Shown in pieces: positions 19,387 to 28,119 of a stretch of 64,000 nt of DNA. The notes under the pieces are model-generated. The model was not told the DNA's origin and did not search any database. It was given only the letters and a program-made list of their open reading frames with translations. Source of the DNA: Acidobacteriota bacterium (GTDB lineage: Bacteria > Acidobacteriota > JAAYUB01); NCBI GenBank assembly GCA_012517875.1, contig JAAYUB010000098.1, positions 1 through 64,000 on the forward strand, given 5' to 3'. The translations under genes were made by a program, and so were the position numbers. Each line of letters begins with the position of its first letter. Position 1 is the first letter of the stretch.

Positions 19387-21174
19387 ATGCTCCAAGTGAT
19401 CGAGCGCGACGGCACACGTCGCGTCGTGGCCGATTCCGCCGAAGCCCTGACCATTCTGCGCCACAGCACCTCCCACCTCATGGCCCTGGCCGTGCTGCAT
19501 CTGTTCCCCGGCACCCACCTGGGCATCGGCCCCGCCACCGAGGACGGCTTCTATTACGACTTCCAGATGGACCACGCTCTGACCGAGGAGGACCTGGCCC
19601 GGATTGAGGAGAAGATGCGGGAGCTGGCCGCGCGCGACCTGCCGTTCGAACCCGCGGTGATCGGGCTGGCGGAGGCACAGCGCGTCTTCGACGAGATGGG
19701 CGAGGCGCTCAAGTGCGAGCTCATCGACGAGAAGGCCGGCGAGACGCTGTCGTGCTACCGGCTCGACACGCTGTACGACTTCTGCCTCGGCCCCCACGTG
19801 GCGTCGAGCGGCGCGCTCAAGGTGTTCAAGCTGCTGTCCATCGCCGGCTCCTACTGGCGCGGCGACGAGCGGCGGCCGCAGCTCCAGCGCATCTACGGCA
19901 CCGCCTTCCTGACCCAGGCGGAGCTGGACGCGTACCTGGCGTTTCTCGAGGAGGCCCGCAAGCGGGACCACCGCCGGCTGGGCCGCGAACTTGACCTCTA
20001 TTCCATCCAGGACGTCGCGGGGGCGGGATTCGTTTACTGGCATCCCAAGGGCGCCCTGATCCGGCACCTCATCGAGGACTTCTGGAAGAACGAGCATTTC
20101 CGCCGCGGCTACGAGCTGGTGGCTATCCCCCATCTGGCGCGGCACAACCTGTGGCGCACGTCCGGGCACTTCGATTACTACAAGGAAAACATGTACACCC
20201 TCACCATCGATGAGGAGGAGTACGTGGTCAAGCCCATGAACTGCCCGGGGCACATCCTGATCTACAAGAGCCGGCTCCACAGCTACCGCGATCTGCCCGT
20301 CCGCTTTGCCGAGCTGGGGACGGTGTACCGCTATGAGAAGAGCGGCGTGCTTCACGGCATGCTCCGCGTCCGCGGCTTCACCCAGGACGACGGCCACATC
20401 TTCTGCACCCCCGACCAGATCGTGGACGAGCTCGGCGGCGTGCTCGACCTGTGCCTGTTCTTCATGCAGACGTTCGGGTTCGAACAGTACCAGGTGGAGC
20501 TCTCCGTCCGCGATCCGGAGAACAAGGGCAAGTACGCCGGCACCGACGAGGAGTGGGAGATGGCCGAGGCCGGCCTGGTCAAGGCGATGGAAATCCGCGG
20601 CATCTCCTACACGCGCAAGGAAGGGGAGGCGGTGTTCTACGGTCCCAAGATCGATTTCAAGCTCGTGGACGCCATCGGCCGCAAGTGGCAGTGCAGCACC
20701 GTTCAGTTCGACTTTAACCTGCCGCGGCGGTTCGACGTCAACTACGTCGCCGCCGACTCCAAGGAGCATCACGTCTTCATGGTCCACCGGGCCATCATGG
20801 GATCGCTGGAGCGGTTTTTCGGCACGCTGGTGGAGCACTACGCAGGCGCCTTCCCCATCTGGCTGAGTCCCGAGCAGGCCTGGGTGATCCCGGTGAGCGA
20901 GAAGTTCGGCGACTATGCCCGGTCCGTCACTGCGCGCCTGCAGGCGGACGGGTTGCGCGTCCGCCTCGACGATCGAAACGAGAAGGTGGGCTACAAGGTC
21001 CGCGAGGCCCAGGTCCAGAAGATCCCGTTCATGCTGGTGGTCGGCGGCCGGGAGCAGGAGCAGGGGACCGTGTCCGTGCGCAACCGCTACGAGGGCGACC
21101 TGGGCGCCATGGGCCTGGACCAATTCGCGCACCTGGTCAAATCCCATATTGACAGCCGCGCGATCAAACCTTAA
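19387..21174 (+). CDS. thrS: Threonyl-tRNA synthetase lacking the N-terminal TGS domain
   Basis: 595 residues from ATG 19387 (ACGGAGGA upstream); the family is usually about 640. The chain enters the editing domain almost at once (LRHSTSHLMALAV at about residue 22), so the 60-residue TGS domain is absent; the frame upstream runs straight into tRNA-Val and offers no room for it. The rest is complete: the editing domain, YDFCLGPHV, RIYGTAF, the class II catalytic motifs with zinc-binding Cys (KPMNCPGHI) and His (VHRAIMGSLERFFG), and the anticodon-binding domain. It charges tRNA-Thr and likely clears Ser-tRNA-Thr. It leads the infC-rpmI-rplT-pheST block. Confidence 0.95.
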   Translation: MLQVIERDGTRRVVADSAEALTILRHSTSHLMALAVLHLFPGTHLGIGPATEDGFYYDFQMDHALTEEDLARIEEKMRELAARDLPFEPAVIGLAEAQRVFDEMGEALKCELIDEKAGETLSCYRLDTLYDFCLGPHVASSGALKVFKLLSIAGSYWRGDERRPQLQRIYGTAFLTQAELDAYLAFLEEARKRDHRRLGRELDLYSIQDVAGAGFVYWHPKGALIRHLIEDFWKNEHFRRGYELVAIPHLARHNLWRTSGHFDYYKENMYTLTIDEEEYVVKPMNCPGHILIYKSRLHSYRDLPVRFAELGTVYRYEKSGVLHGMLRVRGFTQDDGHIFCTPDQIVDELGGVLDLCLFFMQTFGFEQYQVELSVRDPENKGKYAGTDEEWEMAEAGLVKAMEIRGISYTRKEGEAVFYGPKIDFKLVDAIGRKWQCSTVQFDFNLPRRFDVNYVAADSKEHHVFMVHRAIMGSLERFFGTLVEHYAGAFPIWLSPEQAWVIPVSEKFGDYARSVTARLQADGLRVRLDDRNEKVGYKVREAQVQKIPFMLVVGGREQEQGTVSVRNRYEGDLGAMGLDQFAHLVKSHIDSRAIKP

Positions 21175-21200
21175 ATTACGGCAACCGTAAACTCTTTGTC

Positions 21201-21215
21201 AGGAGGACGTCAATT
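21201..21215 (+). promoter_or_regulatory. AUU start and Shine-Dalgarno of infC
   Basis: AGGAGG (21201-21206) lies six bases before ATT (21213-21215). The ATT is in frame with IF-3 and gives the normal family N-terminus; the only later standard start, GTG 21249, has no ribosome site. AUU is the start that IF-3 discriminates against in known autoregulation. Confidence 0.8.
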
Positions 21216-21746
21216 AAACCAGCACCCAAAAACGAGAACCGGGACCGAGTGCGCATCAACGAGGAGATCACCGCACCGGAAGTCCGGCTGATCGACGGCG
21301 ACGGGGCGCAGCTCGGCGTCGTCCCCATCGCCCAGGCCCTGGCGCTCGCCACCGAGAAGCAGGTCGACCTGGTGGAAATCGCCCCCAACGCCGAACCCCC
21401 CGTGGCCAAGGTCATGGACTACGGGAAATTCCTCTACCAGCAGAAGAAGAAGCAGCACGACGCCAAGAAGAAGCAGAAGGTGGTCCAGATCAAGGAAGTG
21501 AAATTCCGACCCCGTACCGACACCCACGACTTCGAGTTCAAGAAAAAGCACATCATCCGGTTCCTCGAGGAAGGCAACCGGGTCAAGTGCGGCGTCTTCT
21601 TCCGCGGCCGGGAGATGGCGTACCCGGAACTGGGCTACGAACTGCTGGCCCGGCTGGTCGAGGAGCTCGAGGGGGTGGCCGAGATGGTCAAGCCGCCGGA
21701 GATGGAGGGCCGGCTGATGGTGATGCACCTCATGCCGAAAAAATGA
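21213..21746 (+). CDS. infC: Translation initiation factor IF-3
   Basis: 177 residues if started at ATT 21213 (KPAPKNENRDRVRINEEI). Starting at GTG 21249 would cut the protein to 165 and leave no ribosome site. The N-terminal domain (VRLIDGDGAQLGVV, VDLVEIAPNAEPPV, KVMDYGKFLYQQKKK) and the C-terminal domain (VKFRPRTDTHDFEFK, HIIRFLEEGNRVK, FFRGREMAYPELG) are complete. It keeps 30S subunits free and checks the start codon. It follows thrS by 38 bp, so it is likely co-transcribed. Autoregulation through the AUU codon is expected by analogy with Escherichia coli. Confidence 0.95.
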   Translation: MKPAPKNENRDRVRINEEITAPEVRLIDGDGAQLGVVPIAQALALATEKQVDLVEIAPNAEPPVAKVMDYGKFLYQQKKKQHDAKKKQKVVQIKEVKFRPRTDTHDFEFKKKHIIRFLEEGNRVKCGVFFRGREMAYPELGYELLARLVEELEGVAEMVKPPEMEGRLMVMHLMPKK

Positions 21747-21765
21747 ACCGCCGCCTGAAAGGCCA

Positions 21766-21793
21766 TTGACAGATTCGAATTAATCATTATAAT
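21766..21793 (+). promoter_or_regulatory. Consensus promoter of rpmI-rplT
   Basis: TTGACA (21766-21771), 16 bp, TATAAT (21788-21793), a perfect pair of hexamers in an AT-rich patch. The leader of about 80 nt that follows can form a hairpin (21807-21843: CGC plus GGAGC paired with GCTCC plus GCG), a possible site for ribosomal-protein feedback. Confidence 0.85.
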
Positions 21794-21882
21794 TAGCCCG
21801 TTTTTTCGCGGGAGCAGGCTCCAGCCCCGTTGCCGGCTCCGCGACAAGCCATAACTTGGTGTCATCGCAAAGGAGTTGGACC

Positions 21883-22089
21883 GTGCACAAGCTGAAGACG
21901 AAGCAGAAGACGAAGAAAGGCGCTGCCAAGCGCTTCCGGGTGACCGCGACAGGCAAGGTGCTGCGCGGCCACAGCCATAAGAGCCACATCCTGACGAAGA
22001 AGACCCGCAAGCGGAAGCGCAACCTCCGCCAGACCGGCCTCGTCGCCGGCGCCGACCTGGGCCGCGTCAAGGAAATGCTCCAAATCTGA
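21883..22089 (+). CDS. rpmI: Ribosomal protein bL35
   Basis: 68 residues from GTG 21883 with AAAGGAG upstream. [17 protein letters not shown] at the N-terminus, [20 protein letters not shown] and the C-terminal VKEMLQI are typical of bL35. It stands between infC and rplT in the standard order. Confidence 0.95.
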   Translation: MHKLKTKQKTKKGAAKRFRVTATGKVLRGHSHKSHILTKKTRKRKRNLRQTGLVAGADLGRVKEMLQI

Positions 22090-22111
22090 AGGCGCCGAGG
22101 AGAGTACTGTC

Positions 22112-22462
22112 ATGCCCCGAGTGAAGCGTGGAAACAAGAGACTGCTGAACCGAAAGAAGATCCTGGCCTTGGCCAAGGGCTACCGGGGGTCACGGAACCG
22201 CCTGTACCGCACCGCCAAGGAGACTGTCGAGAAAGGGCTGGGTTACGCCTACCGCGACCGGCGGCAGCGCAAGCGCGAATTCCGGTCGCTCTGGATCATC
22301 CGGATCAATGCGACCACCCGTGAGCACGGCCTGTCATACAATCGATTTATGTCCGGTTTGAAAAAAGCCGGTGTGGAGCTCGACCGGAAAGTCCTGGCGG
22401 AACTCGCCGTGCACCATCCGGTCACCTTCGCCGAACTGGTGTCAGTGGCCAAGCAGGCATAA
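22112..22462 (+). CDS. rplT: Ribosomal protein bL20
   Basis: 116 residues, normal length. [37 protein letters not shown] and [18 protein letters not shown] are diagnostic. bL20 initiates 50S assembly and represses its own operon in known bacteria. It is 22 bp downstream of rpmI and followed by a terminator that separates it from pheS. Confidence 0.97.
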   Translation: MPRVKRGNKRLLNRKKILALAKGYRGSRNRLYRTAKETVEKGLGYAYRDRRQRKREFRSLWIIRINATTREHGLSYNRFMSGLKKAGVELDRKVLAELAVHHPVTFAELVSVAKQA

Positions 22463-22488
22463 TCCTCAGTTCGTTTGAAAGGAACATC

Positions 22489-22526
22489 AACCGGCTGTCC
22501 CGCTACGGTGCAGCCGGTTTTTTTTT
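22489..22526 (+). terminator. Terminator/attenuator between rplT and pheS
   Basis: Nine-bp stem AACCGGCTG / CAGCCGGTT with a 13-nt loop and nine T, ending 14 bp before pheS. Read-through would be needed for pheS expression unless a promoter is hidden upstream, so attenuation is possible. Confidence 0.85.
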
Positions 22527-22540
22527 GCAAGGAGCCCTCG

Positions 22541-23575
22541 ATGCGCGATGATCTGGCCCGAATCATGGATGGTTTCGAGACGGAATGCGGGACGGTCCGC
22601 GACGAGGCGGCCTACGGCCTGCTGCGGGAGCGCTACCTGTCACGGGAGAAGGGTCTCCTGACCCTCCAGCTCAAGCGCCTGCGCGACCTGCCGCCCGCCG
22701 AGCGGCCCGCCTTCGGCCAGGAGGTCAACCAGCTGAAGGCGGCCATCGAAACCCGGCTGGAGGCGCTGGCCCGGCAGGTCCGCCTGGCGGCCTACCAGGA
22801 CCGGCTGGAGAAGGAGCGCCTCGACGTCACGCTGCCCGGCTTCCCCGTCGCCCGGGGCACGCTGCACCCCATCAAGCAGGTGGAGGCCGAGATCTGCGGC
22901 ATCTTCGAGCGGATGGGCTACGTCATCGCCGAGGGGCCCGAGATCGAGACCGACTTCTTCAACTTCGGCGCCCTGAACTTTCCGCCCGACCATCCGGCCC
23001 GCGATGCACAGGACACCTTCTTCATCGGTGGCGGATCCTTCCTGCTGCGTACGCACACCTCGCCGGTTCAGATCCGGACCATGCAGACCGTGGCGCCGCC
23101 GCTCAAAGTCATCGCCCCCGGCAAGGTGTACCGTAAGGACACGCCCGACGCCACTCACTTTCCGATCTTCCACCAGATCGAGGGGCTGGTGGTGGATGAG
23201 GGCGTCTCGCTGGCCGACCTGAAGGGCACACTGGAGCATTTCGCCCGGGAGTGCTTCGCCGCCGACGCCCGCATCCGCCTGCGGCCCAGCTTCTTTCCCT
23301 TCGTGGAGCCCGGCGCCGAGGTGGACGTGAGCTGCTTCTTCTGCGGCGGCGGCGGCTGCCGCATCTGCAAGGGGAGCGGCTGGATCGAGATCCTGGGCGC
23401 CGGCATGGTCCATCCGCACGTCTTCGACGCGTGCGGCGTGGACAGCGAGCGCTACACGGGCTTCGCTTTCGGCATGGGCATCGACCGGGTCGCCATCCTC
23501 CGGTACGGCGTCCCCGACATCCGGATGTTTTGGGAAAACGACGTCCGGTTCCTGAACCAGTTCTACCGCTTCTGA
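22541..23575 (+). CDS. pheS: Phenylalanyl-tRNA synthetase alpha subunit
   Basis: 344 residues from ATG 22541 with AAGGAG upstream. The N-terminal coiled coil (about 1-90) is followed by class II motifs: TLHPIKQVEAEI, ERMGYVIAEGPEIETDFFNF, LLRTHTSPVQIRTM, GKVYRKDTPDATHFPIFHQI and the C-terminal FAFGMGIDRVAILRYG. A Cys-rich insert (CFFCGGGGCRICKGSGW) is the known Zn-like insert found in many bacterial PheS proteins. It forms an alpha2beta2 enzyme with PheT, whose gene follows after 25 bp. Confidence 0.97.
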   Translation: MRDDLARIMDGFETECGTVRDEAAYGLLRERYLSREKGLLTLQLKRLRDLPPAERPAFGQEVNQLKAAIETRLEALARQVRLAAYQDRLEKERLDVTLPGFPVARGTLHPIKQVEAEICGIFERMGYVIAEGPEIETDFFNFGALNFPPDHPARDAQDTFFIGGGSFLLRTHTSPVQIRTMQTVAPPLKVIAPGKVYRKDTPDATHFPIFHQIEGLVVDEGVSLADLKGTLEHFARECFAADARIRLRPSFFPFVEPGAEVDVSCFFCGGGGCRICKGSGWIEILGAGMVHPHVFDACGVDSERYTGFAFGMGIDRVAILRYGVPDIRMFWENDVRFLNQFYRF

Positions 23576-23600
23576 CGGGCCGCGAAGGAGAGCGCACACC

Positions 23601-25646
23601 ATGAAAATCAGCTGCAACTGGATGGCCGATCTCATCGCCCTGGACGAGCCGCCCGACCGGCTGGCGGCCGATCTGTCCATGCTCGGCCTGCCCGTCGACG
23701 CGGTGGAGCGGCTGCCCAACGACACCCTCATCGAGATCGACGTCACAGCCAACCGCCCCGACTGCCTCAGCCACCTCGGGATCGCTCGGGAGCTCAGCGC
23801 TCTGTATCACGAGCCGCTGCGGCTGCCGACGCCCGCCGCGCTGGACGCCGGCCGGGACCCCGCCCCGGCGCCGGCCATCACCATCGAGGATCCGGATCTG
23901 TGCGCCCGCTTCTGCGGGGTGCGCATCACCGGCGTCCGCGTGGCGCCGTCGCCTCAGTGGCTCCAGGAGCGGCTCCTCGCGGTGGGCCAGCGCCCCATCA
24001 ACAACCTGGTGGACATCACCAACTACATCCTGCTGGAGTTGGGCCATCCGCTCCACGCATACGATTTCGGCAAGCTGGCCGGCGGGTGCCTGATCGCGCG
24101 CCGGGCCCGCGCCGGGGAGACAATCCAGACTCTCGACGGCCGCATCCGCGCCCTCGCCCCGGAGATGCTGGTCATCGCCGACGCCGGGCAGCCGGTGGGG
24201 ATCGCCGGCGTGATGGGCGGCGCGGCGAGCGAGGTGGCCGACACGACCACCGACATCCTGCTGGAAAGCGCCTGGTTCCAACCCGCGTCGGTCCGCCGGA
24301 CCGCCCGGACGTTGGAGATGCGCACCGAGGCGTCGTACCGCTTCGAGCGGGGCGCGGACGTGGCGATGGCGCCGATCGCCCTGCGGCGGGCCGCGCAGCT
24401 GATTTTGGAGCTCGCCGGCGGCGCGGCGGTCTCGCCCGTGGTGGACGTCTGCCCGCGCCCCTGGTCGCCGCCCGTCATCGCCCTGCGCCGCGGCCGGATC
24501 GAGCGGCTGGTGGGCATCTCCGTCGCCGGTCTCCCCGTCGACGCGATGCTCCGCCGCCTGGGGTTCGATGTGGCGGCGGCGCCCGACGGCTGGCTCGTCC
24601 GGCCGCCCGCCCACCGCGTCGACGTGGGCCTGGAAGTGGATCTCATCGAGGAGATCGCCCGGCTGCACGGCTACGACCGCATCCCCTCCACCCTGCCGCT
24701 CCATCCGACACGACCGGTGTCGCGCCAGCTCGCCGGGGAGAAAGCCGCGGCCCGGCAGTTCCTCAAGGAGTCCGGTCTGCAGGAGGTCCTGACGCCGAAT
24801 TTCGCCAGCGTCGCGCGCGACGCCGATCTCCTCTGGGCGCCTGACGGCGAACCGGTCCGCGTGGACAACCCGCTGGACGAAGGGGAGCCGTTCCTCCGCC
24901 AGGGCCTGCTGCCGGGGATGGTGGCCGCGCTCAAGTTCAACGAGAACAACTACAACGCCGACGTCCGCCTCTTCGAGGTGGCCGCGGTGTACGGCCGCCG
25001 CGGGGACGGGCACGTGGAGCCGGTCCGGCTGGCCCTCGGCGCGTACGGCCAGTGGCTGCCCGCGCACTGGTCCGCCGCCGGAGTGCCGGCGGATTTCGTC
25101 CGCCTCAAAGGCGTAATCGAAGGCCTGTGCGACCGCCTGAACGTTCCGGCGGTGACGTTCGACGAGGCCGGGGACGCGGCCTTCCTGCAGCCGGGGGCGG
25201 CGGCCTGGATCCGGCTGGGGGACGAAGTCGTCGTCTACATCGGCCAGCTCAACGAACTGCTGGCCCAGAAGCTCAAATTCAAGCGCAAGGTGTTCGTGGC
25301 CGAGCTGCTCTTCGAGCGGCTGGCGGCGGGGATCGACCGGTCATTCGCCTTCCGCACCCTGCCGCGGTACCCGTTCGTGGACCGCGACATGTCCTTTGTC
25401 GTTGACATCGGGATCAGTTTTAGTACAATTAAAATGTCGGTCATTGAGTTGAAAATGCCTGAGTTAGCGGAGGTTAAGCTCGTTGACCTCTATCGGGGGG
25501 CCGACATCCCCCCGGGCCGCAAGGCCATGAACGTCCGGCTGGTCTTTCAACATCCCGAGCGCACCCTGACCGACGAGGAGGCTGACCGCCTCCGGGAACG
25601 TGCCGCCGCGAGCCTGCGGAAACGTTTCCAAGCCCAGTTTCGATAG
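23601..25646 (+). CDS. pheT: Phenylalanyl-tRNA synthetase beta subunit, without the EMAP-like tRNA-binding domain
   Basis: 681 residues, about 110 shorter than the 790-800 typical of the long form. The opening SCNWMADLI and LSMLGLPVDAVERL pass directly to IEIDVTANRPDCLSHLGIAR, so the inserted EMAP/OB tRNA-binding domain normally found at about residues 40-150 is missing. The B3/B4 editing domain (NNLVDITNYILLELGHPLHA), B5, the catalytic-like core and the C-terminal anticodon-binding domain (RYPFVDRDMSFVVDI to end) are present. Bases about 25400-25490 drop in GC and contain a consensus promoter. Comparable short PheT forms exist in some phyla. Confidence 0.95.
   Translation: MKISCNWMADLIALDEPPDRLAADLSMLGLPVDAVERLPNDTLIEIDVTANRPDCLSHLGIARELSALYHEPLRLPTPAALDAGRDPAPAPAITIEDPDLCARFCGVRITGVRVAPSPQWLQERLLAVGQRPINNLVDITNYILLELGHPLHAYDFGKLAGGCLIARRARAGETIQTLDGRIRALAPEMLVIADAGQPVGIAGVMGGAASEVADTTTDILLESAWFQPASVRRTARTLEMRTEASYRFERGADVAMAPIALRRAAQLILELAGGAAVSPVVDVCPRPWSPPVIALRRGRIERLVGISVAGLPVDAMLRRLGFDVAAAPDGWLVRPPAHRVDVGLEVDLIEEIARLHGYDRIPSTLPLHPTRPVSRQLAGEKAAARQFLKESGLQEVLTPNFASVARDADLLWAPDGEPVRVDNPLDEGEPFLRQGLLPGMVAALKFNENNYNADVRLFEVAAVYGRRGDGHVEPVRLALGAYGQWLPAHWSAAGVPADFVRLKGVIEGLCDRLNVPAVTFDEAGDAAFLQPGAAAWIRLGDEVVVYIGQLNELLAQKLKFKRKVFVAELLFERLAAGIDRSFAFRTLPRYPFVDRDMSFVVDIGISFSTIKMSVIELKMPELAEVKLVDLYRGADIPPGRKAMNVRLVFQHPERTLTDEEADRLRERAAASLRKRFQAQFR
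25402..25429 (+). promoter_or_regulatory. Promoter embedded in pheT
   Basis: TTGACA (25402-25407), 16 bp, TACAAT (25424-25429), located 225 bp before the zapB-like gene. Codons here (AGT TTT AGT ACA ATT AAA) are AT-rich against a strongly GC3-rich gene, which suggests that promoter function is selected. It would drive zapB-like, zapA, 6S RNA and perhaps rny. Confidence 0.75.
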
Positions 25647-25653
25647 GGGCGGC

Positions 25654-25926
25654 ATGAGCGAGAAAAAAGAACCGGATGGGCTGGAGCGCTTCGCCCATCT
25701 GGAAGATAAGATCTACCGAGTGAGCGAGTTTTTCAAGAACTTGCAGTCGCAAAACTCAGCATTGAAGGAGGAATTATCCGATTTTCAACGCCGGTATCGC
25801 GAACTGGAAGAGCGCTGCCGGACGATTGAGACGATGATGGTGACAGTCCGGGAAGAAAAGGAGAAGATCGCGGAAAAACTCAGGGCGCTCATCGAGCGCC
25901 TCGATGGTTTGGAGAGCGAACAGTAA
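25654..25926 (+). CDS. ZapB-like coiled-coil protein
   Basis: 90 residues, almost entirely predicted coiled coil with heptad pattern (LEDKIYRVSEFFKNLQSQ, LKEELSDFQRRYRELEE, REEKEKIAEKLRALIERL). Size and position immediately before zapA are typical of ZapB-type cell-division proteins that bridge ZapA-bound FtsZ rings. Sequence similarity for such coiled coils is weak evidence, so the name is based mainly on context. It starts 8 bp after pheT and ends 20 bp before zapA. Confidence 0.7.
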   Translation: MSEKKEPDGLERFAHLEDKIYRVSEFFKNLQSQNSALKEELSDFQRRYRELEERCRTIETMMVTVREEKEKIAEKLRALIERLDGLESEQ

Positions 25927-25946
25927 CCGCGCGAGGGCAAGGATCG

Positions 25947-26234
25947 GTGCAGATCAAGATATTGAACCAGGTGTTCAACATCCAGGACGTGAACGACGAG
26001 GCGTACGTCAAGGAACTGGCGAGCTTCGTCGAGGAGCGCATGACACAGCTCCAGCGCGCCTCGAACATCATCGACTCGCACCGGCTGGCTCTGCTCGCGG
26101 CGTTCCAGATCGCCGACGACTACTTTCAGCTTCGCAAGCAACATCGCGAGTTGAACCAGTTCGTGGGCCGCAAGAGCGCCGAATTCGTGAAGATCCTGGA
26201 TCAGTTCAACGATCCGGCACCGAAACGACCTTGA
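25947..26234 (+). CDS. zapA: Cell division protein ZapA
   Basis: 95 residues from GTG 25947. The family pattern is clear: IKILNQVFNIQDVNDEAYVK, followed by an N-terminal head and the helix IDSHRLALLAAFQIADDYFQL with a coiled-coil tail. ZapA binds and bundles FtsZ at the division site. The gene is followed at once by 6S RNA, an arrangement conserved in many bacteria. Confidence 0.92.
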   Translation: MQIKILNQVFNIQDVNDEAYVKELASFVEERMTQLQRASNIIDSHRLALLAAFQIADDYFQLRKQHRELNQFVGRKSAEFVKILDQFNDPAPKRP

Positions 26235-26236
26235 CC

Positions 26237-26400
26237 TGCAACGCGTGCGGGGTGATTCCAATTGGGTCTGCGATGAGAATGGACGGGAGTTTAGAGTTTC
26301 GGCACGGTGTGCAAGCCTTCTGCGGGAAGGAAGCCTGAAGTGCTGAACAGACACCCACTTTGAACTGCCGGACCACAACGATTCGCCCCGCACCGTTGCA
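26237..26400 (+). ncRNA. ssrS: 6S RNA
   Basis: The ends are complementary over about 20 nt: TGCAACGCGTGCGGGG at the 5' end matches the reverse complement of CCCCGCACCGTTGCA at the 3' end, forming the closing stem. The 3' half contains GAAGCCTGAAGTGCTG then GACACCCACTTTGAAC, closely resembling the Escherichia coli 6S segment GAAGCCTTAAAACTG/GACACATTCACCTTGAAC. Length about 164 nt and the place after zapA also fit. 6S RNA mimics an open promoter and sequesters sigma-70 RNA polymerase in stationary phase. A short T run (GCTTTTTG) follows. Exact ends are uncertain by a few bases. Confidence 0.9.
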
Positions 26401-26500
26401 GCTTTTTGCCGCCTGATCTTCTTCGGAACGGTTTCCCGGACAACTTGTGAGAACAAGGACCCCCGCGGGTCTGTGTACATATTGCCCGAAGGAGACGCCC

Positions 26501-28075
26501 ATGAACGCATTCTATACGGCGCTGATCATTGCGGCCCCCGTGGCCGTAGTCGGAACGGTCCTGCTGGTTGCGTACCTCCGCCTGAAGAACCGAGTGGTTG
26601 CCGAGCGGCTCCGCGCCGCGCAGGCGCAGGCCGACGAGATCGTCACCCGGGCCCGCCGCGATGCCGAGCAGATCAAGCGTGAGAAGGTCCTGGAAGGGAA
26701 GGACGAGCTGTTCAAGCTCCGCAGCGAGCACGAGGCGGAGGTCAAGGAAAAGCGGAAGGAGCTGGCCGCGACCGAGCAGAAGCTCACCCAGCGCGACCAG
26801 GCGCTCGGCCGGCGCGAGGAGCAGCTCAACAAGAAGGAGAAAGACCAGGCCAACCGGGAGAACGGGCTCATTTCGCGCGAGGTCCGGATCAAGGAAGAGG
26901 AGACGAAGGTGAAGGAGCTCCGCCGGGTGCAGCAGGAGCAGTTGGAGAAGGTGGCCGGCATGACCCGCGACGAGGCCAAGCAGCAACTGGTGGACATGCT
27001 CCAGGAGGAGGCGCGGCGCGACGCGACCGCGCTGGTGAAGCAGATCGAGGACGACGCCCGGAACCGCGCCAACAGTCTGGCCCGCAAGATCCTGTCCACG
27101 TCCATCCAGCGCTGCGCCGTGGAGCACACCATCGAGACCACGGTGTCGGTGGTGGATCTGCCCAGCGACGAAATGAAGGGCCGCATCATCGGCCGTGAGG
27201 GGCGGAACATCCGCGCCCTGGAGATCGCCACCGGGATCGACCTGATCGTCGACGACACCCCGGAGGCGGTCATCCTGTCCGGCTTCGACCCGTATCGCCG
27301 CGAGATCGCCAAGATCGCCATCGAGCGCCTCATCACCGACGGCCGGATCCATCCGGCGCGGATCGAGGAGATCGTGGACAAGGTCAAGGCCGAAATGGAG
27401 CAAAAGATTTTGGAAATCGGCGAGGAGGCCGCCTTCGAGATGGGCTTCCACGATTTCCACCCCGACGTGCTCAAGCTCCTGGGCCGCCTGCACTACCGGT
27501 CGAGCTACGGCCAGAACGTGCTGGAGCACGCGAAGGAGGTGGCGCACATCGCCGGCATGCTGGCGCAGGAGGTGGGCGCCGACGAGCGGGTCGCCCGGCG
27601 CGCCGGCCTCATCCACGACATCGGCAAGTCGCTGGACCGGGAGGTGGAGGGCACCCACACCCAGCTCGGTGTGGAACTGCTGCGCAAGAGCGGCGAGAAA
27701 CCCGAAGTGCTGCACGCCGTCGAGGCGCATCACTTCGACGTGGACTTCCAGAGCGTCGAGGCGGTGCTGGTGCAGGTGGCCGATGCGGTGTCCGCCGCCC
27801 GGCCGGGCGCCCGCCGCGAAATCCTCGAGTCGTACATCAAGCGCCTCGAGAAGCTCGAAAACATCGCCGACAGCTTCACCGGCGTGGCCAAGGCCTATGC
27901 GCTGCAGGCCGGCCGCGAGATCCGTGTCATCGTCGAGAGCAACAAGATCAGCGACGAGCAGGCGTTCTGGATGGCCAAGGACCTGACCAAGAAGATCGAG
28001 AGCGACCTGCAGTACCCGGGCCAGATCAAGGTGACGGTGATCCGGGAGCGGCGGTTCGTCGAGTACGCCAAGTAG
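26501..28075 (+). CDS. rny: Ribonuclease Y
   Basis: 524 residues from ATG 26501 (GGAGAC upstream). N-terminal membrane helix ([23 protein letters not shown]), long coiled coil to about residue 200 (Glu/Lys/Arg/Gln-rich), KH domain ([19 protein letters not shown]), then an HD domain with catalytic HD at 372-373 ([10 protein letters not shown]) and HHFDVDF. It is the membrane-anchored endonuclease that starts mRNA decay in many bacteria. ymdB follows after 44 bp, the common rny-ymdB pair. Confidence 0.97.
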   Translation: MNAFYTALIIAAPVAVVGTVLLVAYLRLKNRVVAERLRAAQAQADEIVTRARRDAEQIKREKVLEGKDELFKLRSEHEAEVKEKRKELAATEQKLTQRDQALGRREEQLNKKEKDQANRENGLISREVRIKEEETKVKELRRVQQEQLEKVAGMTRDEAKQQLVDMLQEEARRDATALVKQIEDDARNRANSLARKILSTSIQRCAVEHTIETTVSVVDLPSDEMKGRIIGREGRNIRALEIATGIDLIVDDTPEAVILSGFDPYRREIAKIAIERLITDGRIHPARIEEIVDKVKAEMEQKILEIGEEAAFEMGFHDFHPDVLKLLGRLHYRSSYGQNVLEHAKEVAHIAGMLAQEVGADERVARRAGLIHDIGKSLDREVEGTHTQLGVELLRKSGEKPEVLHAVEAHHFDVDFQSVEAVLVQVADAVSAARPGARREILESYIKRLEKLENIADSFTGVAKAYALQAGREIRVIVESNKISDEQAFWMAKDLTKKIESDLQYPGQIKVTVIRERRFVEYAK

Positions 28076-28119
28076 AACTCCGGCCGGGGTGCCGGCCGGC
28101 CCAACAGCGGGAGGAAGCG

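Noticed and set aside
21855-21885. Longer bL35 start at 21856
   Set aside because: GTG 21883 has an AAAGGAG site and gives the exact family N-terminus.
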